Source of the DNA: an uncultured Blautia sp. | GTDB lineage: Bacteria; Bacillota; Clostridia; Lachnospirales; Lachnospiraceae | Direction: 5' to 3' | NCBI RefSeq assembly: GCF_934372025.1 | Contig: NZ_CAKROJ010000037.1 | Coordinates: 1-22,948, forward strand | DNA: 22,948 bases | In this document: positions 14,525 through 21,741 of the stretch, in pieces | Layout of the letters: the number at the start of each line of letters is the position of its first letter | Position numbering within the stretch: the first letter of the stretch is position 1 | Made by a program: the position numbers and the translations under genes | Notes under the pieces: generated by a model | What the model was told of the DNA's origin: nothing | The model's input: only the letters and a program-made list of their open reading frames with translations | The model's database searches: none

Positions 14525-14546
14525 TTTTGTCCTCCAAACTCTATTA

Positions 14547-16460
14547 CTATCTCAGGTTTAATAACAGCTCTCCATGATTTACTTTATCGGAAACTTCTGT
14601 TTCCACATCTGTAAATTCATCACTGTTCGTAATAACTACCGGTGTCGTTACCTCATATCCTTCTTTTTTGATCGCTTCGATATCAAATTCCAGAAGAAGC
14701 TGTCCTTTTTTGACCTGCTGGTCTTCTTCTACATGACAGGTAAAATGTTTTCCGTTAAGTTTTACCGTATCCATACCTACATGGATCAGGATCTCAATTC
14801 CGTTTTCACTCTCCAGACCGACTGCATGATGACTTTCAAGAAGTCCGACAATCATTCCGTCAAATGGTGCATATACTTTTCCTTCTGTTGGAATTACTGC
14901 ACAGCCTTTTCCCATCGCTTCACTGGAAAATACTTCGTCTTTTACCTCTGAAAGCGGGATCACTTCACCTGACAGTGGACTCATGACAGTTTTGTCTGCT
15001 GATGCATCGGATACTGTTTCACTTACTTCCTCTACGGTAGCTTTTACATCTTTTGTCTCTGCATCCCCTGCGATTACGGCATCTTTTGATACCGGGTCAT
15101 CAAATCCGATCACCTGGATCAGAACAATCGCGATCACTGCTGCAATTGCACATCCAATGATTTCTCCGATAAAGGACATCTGAGCATCTTTACTGATTGC
15201 ATTTACAACTGTAAGCGGTCCCGGGAGTCCTGCATATGCATAGTAAGCAGAGTGGAAAAAGCTCATGACTACCGCACCGACAGCTCCACCTGCACAGCCG
15301 CAGATGAATGGTTTTTTCAGTCGAAGTGTAACACCGTAAATCGTAGGTTCCGTGATTCCAAACAGACCGGTGATACCTGCGGAAAGTGCCACGCCTTTAA
15401 ATTCTTTGTTTCTTGATTTAATAAATACTCCAAATGCTGCTGCAACCTGTGCAACTACTGCAATTGTCTGGAATGCCTGAAAAGTATCACATCCATACAT
15501 ATCAAAGTTTGCGAGGACTACCGGAGTGATTCCCCAGTGAACACCAAAGATAACAACTACCTGCCAGAAACCACCAATGATCGCACCTGCAAGTGCTGGA
15601 ACTGTACCTGCGAGGAAGTTATATCCTTTCGCAATACCATTTGCTGTGATCGCAGATGCCGGTCCAATAATAAGGATTGTTGCCGGTACCATGATTATAA
15701 AGCAAAGCAATGGTGTCAGCAGTGGTTTCGCTGTATCCGGAAGTTTTTTCTCAATGAAACGTTCCAGATAGGAAAGGATCCACACAAGTATCAGTGGTGG
15801 AAGTACTGTTGAGGTATAAGTGGTTTCAGAAAGTTTCATTCCCAGGAAACGGATTGTTTCTCCGCCTGCAATTCGGGATGCCATCTCTGCCCATGTTGGA
15901 TTTACAAGTGCACAGCAGCATAAAATTGCAATATATGTATTACATTTAAAATGCTTCGAAGCTGTAATTGCAATGAAGATCGGCAGGAATGTAAACGGTG
16001 TCCAGGACATAAAACTCAACACTTCATAAGTTCCTGTGTTTGCAAAACCCGGTACTGCCATTGTGATTAAGATCAACGCACCCTGAAGCAGTCCTGCTGC
16101 CGCCAGAATATATACAAATGGAGCAAATACTGCGGACATTGTTGCAATGATACGGTTTACAACGCTCTGCTTCGGCTGTTCTGCTGCTGCTCCATTTTCA
16201 TCCAGATGAAGGATTTCTGCTGCAGCTGCATATACATCTCCTACATGTGTTCCGATGACTACCTGGAACTGTCCGTTATTTTCTACCACAGTGATAACAC
16301 CCGGAAGTTCTGCTATTTTTTCTTTTGCGTGTTCCGGTGTTTTCTTTAATACCAGACGAAATCTGGTCGCACATCTTGTTGCATTGACGATGTTTTCTGC
16401 ACCCCCGACTTCACGGATGATGTCATGGGCAAGTTTGTTATAATCTCTTACCTGTGCCAT
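14547..16460 (-). CDS. bglF: Beta-glucoside PTS transporter, EIIBCA fusion
   Basis: A 637-residue membrane permease of the glucose/glucoside PTS superfamily with domains in the order B-C-A. EIIB (about 1-85) has the phosphorylated Cys30 in NATRCATRFRLVLK. EIIC (about 105-460) holds about ten hydrophobic segments, with FGVHWGITPVVLANFDMYG and GLFGITEPTIYGVTLRLKKP as substrate-site signatures. An acidic, Ala/Val-rich linker leads to EIIA (about 490-637), with MSPLSGEVIPLSEV and phospho-His560 in IHVGMDTVKLNG. It imports and phosphorylates beta-glucosides, and the GH1 gene 22 nt downstream hydrolyses the product. The start follows AGGAGAGG. No LicT/BglG antiterminator gene is seen here; the adjacent RpiR-type regulator is the likely controller. 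Confidence 0.95.
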   Translation of the reverse strand: MAQVRDYNKLAHDIIREVGGAENIVNATRCATRFRLVLKKTPEHAKEKIAELPGVITVVENNGQFQVVIGTHVGDVYAAAAEILHLDENGAAAEQPKQSVVNRIIATMSAVFAPFVYILAAAGLLQGALILITMAVPGFANTGTYEVLSFMSWTPFTFLPIFIAITASKHFKCNTYIAILCCCALVNPTWAEMASRIAGGETIRFLGMKLSETTYTSTVLPPLILVWILSYLERFIEKKLPDTAKPLLTPLLCFIIMVPATILIIGPASAITANGIAKGYNFLAGTVPALAGAIIGGFWQVVVIFGVHWGITPVVLANFDMYGCDTFQAFQTIAVVAQVAAAFGVFIKSRNKEFKGVALSAGITGLFGITEPTIYGVTLRLKKPFICGCAGGAVGAVVMSFFHSAYYAYAGLPGPLTVVNAISKDAQMSFIGEIIGCAIAAVIAIVLIQVIGFDDPVSKDAVIAGDAETKDVKATVEEVSETVSDASADKTVMSPLSGEVIPLSEVKDEVFSSEAMGKGCAVIPTEGKVYAPFDGMIVGLLESHHAVGLESENGIEILIHVGMDTVKLNGKHFTCHVEEDQQVKKGQLLLEFDIEAIKKEGYEVTTPVVITNSDEFTDVETEVSDKVNHGELLLNLR

Positions 16461-16543
16461 TTCTTTCCTCTCCTTTTATCAATACCATCGATTCAGAGTA
16501 TATATGCGCGCTTTGTAACTCCTGTTTCATATCGGATGGCTAT

Positions 16544-16571
16544 ACTATATAAAAAAGAGATTTTTTTTCAA
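16544..16571 (-). promoter_or_regulatory. Candidate promoter of the PTS-bgl operon
   Basis: On the minus strand: TTGAAA (16571-16566), a 16-nt spacer and TATAGT (16549-16544). An 18-nt spacer to TAGTAT is an alternative reading. It lies about 85 bp ahead of the PTS start. Confidence 0.55.
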
Positions 16572-16580
16572 TGCATTCCG

Positions 16581-16599
16581 AACACAATGGTTTTGTGTT
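16581..16599. promoter_or_regulatory. Inverted repeat upstream of the PTS promoter, candidate regulator site
   Basis: AACACAA (16581-16587), a 5-nt gap, and TTGTGTT (16593-16599): a perfect 7-5-7 inverted repeat just upstream of the -35 box. Its position would suit an activator site for the RpiR-family regulator encoded next door (inference). Confidence 0.5.
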
Positions 16600-16678
16600 T
16601 CATATTTTCTGTGCTTTTTTCCGAAAATCCTGCAACAGCGTTTCATGTGTCAAAAATCAGAGGCTATTTTTGTGCACT

Positions 16679-17551
16679 TTATACATAATCAAAATTGTCT
16701 GCCAAACCCCAGAGGTGTTTTTCTCCGCTCTGTTCGTATTTTTTATTCAGACGCAAATTTTCTTCATATTTCCGGCTGAATTCCATTTCATACAAAATAT
16801 CCATGAGATATTTCCCTGATGCAAAAAACATCGAGTTCCAGAATTCTTCTACTTTTTTCTGACCTGCTGCATAGATGATTTCATCTGCATAAGCGGCAAT
16901 CGTACTCCTGCGCTTTCCTACAAGTACGATAACTTTTGTTTTGTTCTTTCGGAGCATCTTGGCAATCTCGATCAGCCTTTCATTCTCTCCAGTGTGGCTG
17001 ATGAGGATCGCGATATGTCCATTTGGCGGCATGGAAGCCTGTAATCCCTGAATGTTTATCGCTGAAAGGACATTTGCCACCTTTCCGCTGTGATAAAACA
17101 ACGAGCGGCCATATTCTGCCAGATACACATTCATATCATATGCATAAAAATCCACACAGGAGGTCTCTGCAATCATTTTTCCAACTCTTACAAGCTGACT
17201 GTAGGAAATTTCCTTCTTTGTTTCTTCGATTGCCTGTTGCTGGACACGAGTTGCTTTTCTCACGATCGTCACGACATTCTCGCGTTCCGATATCGTAACT
17301 TTTTCCTGTGCATTCTCCATCTGTCCATTCTGCAATTCCCGGACAAACTGAATCTTGAATTCCGGAAAACCTTTCATTCCGAGCTTCTGGCACAGACGTG
17401 TCACCGATGCCGCACTCGTAAATGTCGCATGTCCCAGTTCCCTCGAAGAAATTGACTCCACTTTTTCCGGATGTTCCAATATATAATTGCAGATGTCACG
17501 CTCACGCTCTGTCATTGTCTGTTGGTTTTTCATCCGCTGTATCAAACCCAT
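16679..17551 (-). CDS. MurR/RpiR-family transcriptional regulator
   Basis: A 290-residue regulator with an N-terminal RpiR-type helix-turn-helix (about 1-77: LTERERDI-like start, SSRELGHATFTSAASVTRLC, LGMKGFPEFK) and a C-terminal SIS sugar-phosphate binding domain (about 120-250). The SIS part includes HIAILISHTGENERLIEIAK and VIVLVGKRRSTIAAYADEII. SIS domains usually sense a phosphosugar, here plausibly glucose-6-phosphate or a phospho-beta-glucoside from the PTS (inference). It is on the same strand, 218 bp upstream of the PTS gene, with no clear terminator between, so read-through is possible in addition to the separate PTS promoter. Start: GGGGAGG lies a few bases ahead of the ATG. Confidence 0.92.
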   Translation of the reverse strand: MGLIQRMKNQQTMTERERDICNYILEHPEKVESISSRELGHATFTSAASVTRLCQKLGMKGFPEFKIQFVRELQNGQMENAQEKVTISERENVVTIVRKATRVQQQAIEETKKEISYSQLVRVGKMIAETSCVDFYAYDMNVYLAEYGRSLFYHSGKVANVLSAINIQGLQASMPPNGHIAILISHTGENERLIEIAKMLRKNKTKVIVLVGKRRSTIAAYADEIIYAAGQKKVEEFWNSMFFASGKYLMDILYEMEFSRKYEENLRLNKKYEQSGEKHLWGLADNFDYV

Positions 17552-17593
17552 CCCTGTATCCTCCCCTATTATTTCTATTTAAAGATTGCTTTA

Positions 17594-17622
17594 TATATAG
17601 AATACTGGAATTGACCTGTAAA
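17594..17622 (-). promoter_or_regulatory. Promoter of the RpiR-family regulator
   Basis: On the minus strand: TTTACA (17622-17617), a 17-nt spacer and TATATA (17599-17594), about 43 bp ahead of the start codon. Confidence 0.65.
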
Positions 17623-17638
17623 AATCAACCGTTAAAAT

Positions 17639-17875
17639 TCTATCCTCACATGACTGAATCTGCTTGATAATGCAGTTGAATCAGGCAAAAAAGAAGAACA
17701 GGGAGATATTCATATCACAATCAGTATTGTAAAAAAATATCTCTCTGTTCAAATTAAAAGTAAATCCTCTGTGGATGTACTTGTTCATAATCCATCCCTT
17801 AAAACAAGCAAATCAGATTCCCTCTATCATGGTTTTGATTTACAGTCTTTTCTTCAGCTCCTGGATCAGTTCTGA
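17639..17875 (+). pseudogene. Remnant of a GHKL (AgrC-type) sensor histidine kinase
   Basis: A plus-strand frame from 17654 reads LNLLDNAVESGKKEEQGDIH and then a beta-strand segment ISIVKKYLSVQIKSKS. It ends with LKTSKSDSLYHGFDL before a TGA at 17873-17875. This is the N-box and the C-terminal G2-like motif of the ATPase domain of quorum-sensing-type GHKL kinases (typical forms NLLDNAIEA and TTKKDKxxHGIGL). There is no start codon, an in-frame TGA sits at 17651-17653, and the kinase-like SILT lies just before it (17639-17650). The remainder of the kinase, including its sensor and phospho-acceptor regions, is absent. From 17840 the frame overlaps the end of the opposite-strand gene and homology fades. 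It is a decayed fragment with no likely function. Confidence 0.75.
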
Positions 17876-18724
17876 ATAATCTCTGTGTTTCATCTTAGGG
17901 AAAGCCTTGATGATACGTCCCTGTCCAACGATCGTGTGATTGGTGATAGAATTGGAGAGTTCATCAAACTGTGCCTGAAGCTCTGCTCTCTTCACGCGGA
18001 GCATTTCGATGGATTTTTCCTTCTGAGCTGCAGTTGCATCAAGGAATTCGGCTTTTGCAAGTGCTGCCTGAACCTTTCCTTCGCCAACCTTCTGTGCTGT
18101 ATCGATCGTAGTCGTAGCCAGGGTATCACTGAGTCTGTCGCTCACAATTCTCAGATTAGAACGAACCTTATCCAGTCTGGTAAGTTTTTTGTTCAGACCC
18201 TGGATAACTGCAACTGTCACAATAAAGTCTGTCAGATACACTGCATATAAAACAGCTACCACAACCCATTCCCAGGTTGCAGGTGTATGGGATGTCTGCG
18301 CCTCCACGTATTTCTGGAAAACCTTTACTACCATAACGATTGCAAGTCCCCAGATCAGAGAAAATTCCAGGCAGATGTATCCATGAAAGTTCAATGGTTT
18401 ATCTGAATAGTCCCACCATCTCGCATGAAAACACACATCCAGCAGCCAGCCGGCGATCAGCTCTACTGCAGTGGCAAGGACTACTCCAAAGAGGAAGATC
18501 ATTCCCTCATTCATCACATGACCGCCGCTCTGGATCGTATTGAGCAGTGCAAATACAGAGAGTACTCCAAATCCATATACCGGGCATACCGGTCCGTTCA
18601 AAAATCCTCTGTTGATAACCTTTCCCAGAGCAACTGCATGAAAAATCACTTCAACAACCCAGCCGCCAAAGGAATAGATCAGGAAATACAGGCATATCTG
18701 GAAATATGTCATTCCAAAAATCAT
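17840..18724 (-). CDS. CmpB-family (putative ABC-transporter type IV) membrane protein
   Basis: A protein of about 294 residues of the family named putative ABC-transporter type IV (CmpB). The first half has about five hydrophobic segments and the family's characteristic YSFGGWVVEVIFHAV, NRGFLNGPVCPVYGFG and WDYSDKPLNFHGYICLEFS motifs. The second half (about 185-280) is charged and predicted helical, possibly coiled coil, and probably cytoplasmic. The biochemical role of the family is not established and no ATPase gene is adjacent, so the transporter label is by family name only. Start: AGGAGG precedes both a GTG (18725-18727) and the ATG at 18722-18724; the ATG, with an 8-nt spacing, is preferred. 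It has its own promoter and appears monocistronic. Confidence 0.85.
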   Translation of the reverse strand: MIFGMTYFQICLYFLIYSFGGWVVEVIFHAVALGKVINRGFLNGPVCPVYGFGVLSVFALLNTIQSGGHVMNEGMIFLFGVVLATAVELIAGWLLDVCFHARWWDYSDKPLNFHGYICLEFSLIWGLAIVMVVKVFQKYVEAQTSHTPATWEWVVVAVLYAVYLTDFIVTVAVIQGLNKKLTRLDKVRSNLRIVSDRLSDTLATTTIDTAQKVGEGKVQAALAKAEFLDATAAQKEKSIEMLRVKRAELQAQFDELSNSITNHTIVGQGRIIKAFPKMKHRDYSELIQELKKRL

Positions 18725-18764
18725 CACTTACTCCTCCTCTTTAATTTTCAGTACAAGTAGATTC

Positions 18765-18793
18765 ATTATACCAGATATCCTCCGAACAACCAA
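18765..18793 (-). promoter_or_regulatory. Promoter of the CmpB-family gene
   Basis: On the minus strand: TTGGTT (18793-18788), a 17-nt spacer and a perfect TATAAT (18770-18765), 41 bp ahead of the start codon. Confidence 0.75.
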
Positions 18794-18843
18794 TGCCTTT
18801 ATTACGGTTTACTCCCAATGTCATTTACTATGAATCATAACCT

Positions 18844-19545
18844 TTATTCTATACGGAGCATACGGTATCCAATCCCCACATGCGTCTGTATATAATGGAC
18901 TTCATTTTTATAAGGCTCGATTTTTTTGCGCAAGGTAGCCATAAATACACGGAGAGAGGCAATATCATTTTCGGAACTTCTTCCCCATATCTGCTGTGTA
19001 ATGTAAGTATGAGTCAGCACCTTTCCAACATTCCGTGACAACAGGCACAGAAGCTTGTATTCGATAGGTGTCAGATGAAGTTCTTCCCCTCGCATATAAG
19101 TACATCCTGCTGTATAATCAATCTTTAATTCTCCATTAACAAAGACAGCGGATTCCTGTGCTTCACCTGTCTGGTTCAAGGCCAGACGCCGCTGTGTAAC
19201 ACGGATACGTGCAAGCAGTTCTTCAACAGAAAATGGCTTGGTAATATAATCATCTGCTCCGGCATCAAGAGCTTCTATCTTATCCATATCCTCGCTTCTG
19301 GCACTGATAACAATGATCGGCATATTGGACCAGGAACGGATCTTCTGGATCACCTCTACACCATCGATATCAGGAAGTCCCAGATCAAGCAGGACAATAT
19401 CCGGATTATGCGAAGATGCCTCCATGATCGCTTCTGTTCCGTTCTCTGCCGTAAGGCACTTATATTCATGTGTTTTCAAAGTTGTAACGATCAGATTTCG
19501 TATCGGACGGTCGTCTTCTACAACGAGAATTGATGTTTTATTCAT
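18844..19545 (-). CDS. kdpE: KdpE-like response regulator (OmpR/PhoB type)
   Basis: A 233-residue cytoplasmic response regulator. The receiver domain has the acidic pair Asp11-Asp12, phospho-acceptor Asp54 in VLLDLGLPD, the switch Ser81 in ISARSE and Lys103 in DDYITKPFS. The C-terminal winged helix (about 132-230) contains LTPIEYKLLCLLSRNVGKVL and IASLRVFMATLRKKIEP. The receiver resembles E. coli KdpE closely (DLGLPDxDG, SARSExxDKIxALDAGADDY). Its ATG overlaps the end of the kinase gene by 8 nt, giving translational coupling with GAGGT 8 nt upstream. The K+ transporter genes earlier in the operon support a role in K+ or turgor response. No kdpFABC genes are in the window. No strong terminator follows. 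Confidence 0.9.
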   Translation of the reverse strand: MNKTSILVVEDDRPIRNLIVTTLKTHEYKCLTAENGTEAIMEASSHNPDIVLLDLGLPDIDGVEVIQKIRSWSNMPIIVISARSEDMDKIEALDAGADDYITKPFSVEELLARIRVTQRRLALNQTGEAQESAVFVNGELKIDYTAGCTYMRGEELHLTPIEYKLLCLLSRNVGKVLTHTYITQQIWGRSSENDIASLRVFMATLRKKIEPYKNEVHYIQTHVGIGYRMLRIE

Positions 19546-21058
19546 TTAGTGTTACCTCACTTAATGGTAATGTAAAAGTAAAAATGCATCCATGCGGCTG
19601 ACTGTCTGTAAGAGTCAGTTCTCCCTCATGAGCTTCAATGATCGAATGGCACAATGCGAGTCCCAGTCCAAGGCTGCGGTGACTGTCAGCAATTGTATTT
19701 TTTCCGGTATAAAACATCTCAAATATATGATCTTTCATTTCGTCTGAAATCCCCGGTCCATTATCTTCTACGCTTATCTGTGCTTTGTCTCCATTTTTCA
19801 TTCCACGTATGCATATCGTGGAACCCTGAGGAGTATATTTTATCGCATTATCCACCAGATTAACAATCACCTGAATGATAAGACGCACATCCATATGCGC
19901 AAGAATCAATTCCTCACATTCCATCTCAATCTTGTAAGCATCATGCTTCCTGCTGATATGTTTCAGGGCTTCTGCAATAACTTCATCCAGCAGCTGATCC
20001 GTGAATCTGATTTTCAGCCTGCCATCATTTAATCTTGTAACAGACAACAGATTTTCGACCACCCCCGTCAGCCATTCCGCATCATCATAAATATCCGTAT
20101 ATACCTGATGTTTTGTTGTCTCATCCAGATACGCACCATTACTCATCAGCATATCTGCATTTCCGGAAATCGAGCATAATGGTGTGCGCAGATCATGAGA
20201 AATTGCCCGCAAAAGATCTGCCCGAAGCTGCTCATTCTTCGCCAGGACTGCATTTTTTTCTTTCTCTGCTGCATTTTTCGAATTTTCCATCGCAAGAGCA
20301 CATTCATTAATAACCGAAAGAATAATGCTGTACTCAGGAGACTCCAGAAAACCCTTTTGCGCTGGTACTCCAATTACCCCATATACATTATTTGCACTGC
20401 GGATCGCAAGATACAGACATCTTGCACTGCTGAAATGATTTGTTGCTGCTCCTGCACTTTGTCTGTTTTCGTAGACCCATCTGGCTACCTGCTGTTCTTC
20501 CACCTTCAGATAGTTGCCATTTCTCACATCCGTATCATTAAAAAACATCTTTCCTTCTGACAGGACATTATTTTCTGCAATATAAGCAACAATATCCTGA
20601 TTCAGCAGACGCACCAGCTGTCTGCAGGTAATACACAGGATTTCTTCACCGTTTCTTGCCTGTTGAAGCAGGCGATCTGTATCAAGCAGAATCTGTGTGC
20701 GAAATGCCTGTTGTTCTGATAATTGTGCATGCACCTTCAATTGTGCTGCAAGAGTTCCGGTAAGCACAGAAGATATCAGCATTATTACAAGTGTTACTGG
20801 ATAGCCGACCGCATATGTCTGAAAAGACATCCGTGGTTCTGTCAGAAAAAAACAAAAAAGAACAACACTCAGAAATGACCCTGCCAGACTGCAGAGATAA
20901 CCGTCTGTTACAATTGAGGTAAGCAGCACTCCAAGAATATACACTGTAACAATATTTGTATCTGAAAAGTGAAGCTTCTGAAAAGCCAGACCGATCACCG
21001 TACACCCAAGAAATATAGAAACTGTCAGAATATAATCTTTTACTGATGGTTTTTTCAT
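19538..21058 (-). CDS. KdpD-like sensor histidine kinase without the N-terminal KdpD/Usp region
   Basis: A membrane kinase of about 506 residues. An N-terminal block of four hydrophobic segments (about 8-108) resembles the DUF4118 membrane domain of KdpD, including NIVTVYILGVLLTS and FFLTEPRMSFQTY. A GAF-like linker (about 125-260) follows. Then come HisKA with His288 in LLRAISHDLRTPLCSISG and HATPase_c with NLVDNAIKYTPQGS, DNGPGISDEMKDHIFEMFY and SLGLGLALCHSIIEAHEGEL. Full KdpD is about 900 residues, with an N-terminal nucleotide-binding KdpD and Usp region that is absent here. Start: the ATG at 21056-21058 follows GAGGTGG by about 8 nt; an in-frame ATG at 21094 overlaps the trkA end and has no such site. 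It overlaps the response-regulator gene by 8 nt. Confidence 0.9.
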   Translation of the reverse strand: MKKPSVKDYILTVSIFLGCTVIGLAFQKLHFSDTNIVTVYILGVLLTSIVTDGYLCSLAGSFLSVVLFCFFLTEPRMSFQTYAVGYPVTLVIMLISSVLTGTLAAQLKVHAQLSEQQAFRTQILLDTDRLLQQARNGEEILCITCRQLVRLLNQDIVAYIAENNVLSEGKMFFNDTDVRNGNYLKVEEQQVARWVYENRQSAGAATNHFSSARCLYLAIRSANNVYGVIGVPAQKGFLESPEYSIILSVINECALAMENSKNAAEKEKNAVLAKNEQLRADLLRAISHDLRTPLCSISGNADMLMSNGAYLDETTKHQVYTDIYDDAEWLTGVVENLLSVTRLNDGRLKIRFTDQLLDEVIAEALKHISRKHDAYKIEMECEELILAHMDVRLIIQVIVNLVDNAIKYTPQGSTICIRGMKNGDKAQISVEDNGPGISDEMKDHIFEMFYTGKNTIADSHRSLGLGLALCHSIIEAHEGELTLTDSQPHGCIFTFTLPLSEVTLNE

Positions 21059-21078
21059 TAGTCTGCCACCTCTTATTT

Positions 21079-21726
21079 TCAGATATGGAAGCATTTCTGA
21101 ATTGCCTTATAATCTCCCAGAACCAGAAGTGTGCTTCCTGCTGTCAGAAATGTATCTGTCGATATTGCCACACTGACTGCACCCTCGTTTTTCACTGCCA
21201 GAATATTGATGTTATGTTTCTTTCTTATATCCAGTTCTCCGATTGTTTTTCCAATCCATTCATATGGCATTTCTACTTCAAAAATTGCATGCGATGCATC
21301 AACTTCCATATAATCGAGAATATGATCGTCCGCATAGCGGATTGAAGCCCATTTTGCAACCTGCTTTTCCGGGTAGACTACTTTATCTGCACCATTTCGC
21401 AGAAGGAATTTCTCCTGAACATCTCGTTCTGCTCTGGAGATGACCATCTTTGCCCCCAGTTCTTTTAATAAAGATGTCGTTTCCAGGGAGTTCTGAAAAT
21501 CTCCCCCAATCGTAACAAAACAGATATCAAAATTACCGATTCCAAGCGACTGCAGAAATCCTGCATCTGTACTGTCTCCAATCTGAGCATTAGTAACAAA
21601 CGGAAGAACTTTATTCACACGTTCCTCATCAATGTCCACTGCCATAATCTCGTGTCCCATCTGATTCAGCTGTTTCGCAATATGCCTGCCAAAACGTCCA
21701 AGTCCAATCAGTAAAATATTTTTCAT
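21079..21726 (-). CDS. trkA: TrkA/KtrA-type K+ channel regulatory subunit (RCK)
   Basis: A 215-residue cytoplasmic protein of KtrA length (a single RCK unit; E. coli TrkA is a double-length form). The Rossmann-fold RCK_N domain (about 1-120) has GLGRFGRHIAKQL as nucleotide-binding loop, VDIDEERV with the acidic residue after strand 2, and GDSTDAGFLQSLGI. The RCK_C domain (about 130-215) follows, with IGELDIRKKHNINILAV and STLLVLGDYKAIQKC. It gates the TrkH/KtrB channel subunit in response to ATP/ADP or NAD(H) (family knowledge). The channel gene lies directly upstream with a 15-bp gap, and the kinase gene starts 20 bp downstream. An AAAGGAGA ribosome binding site precedes the ATG. Confidence 0.93.
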   Translation of the reverse strand: MKNILLIGLGRFGRHIAKQLNQMGHEIMAVDIDEERVNKVLPFVTNAQIGDSTDAGFLQSLGIGNFDICFVTIGGDFQNSLETTSLLKELGAKMVISRAERDVQEKFLLRNGADKVVYPEKQVAKWASIRYADDHILDYMEVDASHAIFEVEMPYEWIGKTIGELDIRKKHNINILAVKNEGAVSVAISTDTFLTAGSTLLVLGDYKAIQKCFHI

Positions 21727-21741
21727 AACTTTCTTCTCCTT

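Noticed and set aside
16461..16678. A catabolite-response (cre) site or BglG/LicT antiterminator element before the PTS gene
   Set aside because: No sequence fits the cre consensus with the right spacing, and I see no antiterminator/terminator pair in the leader.
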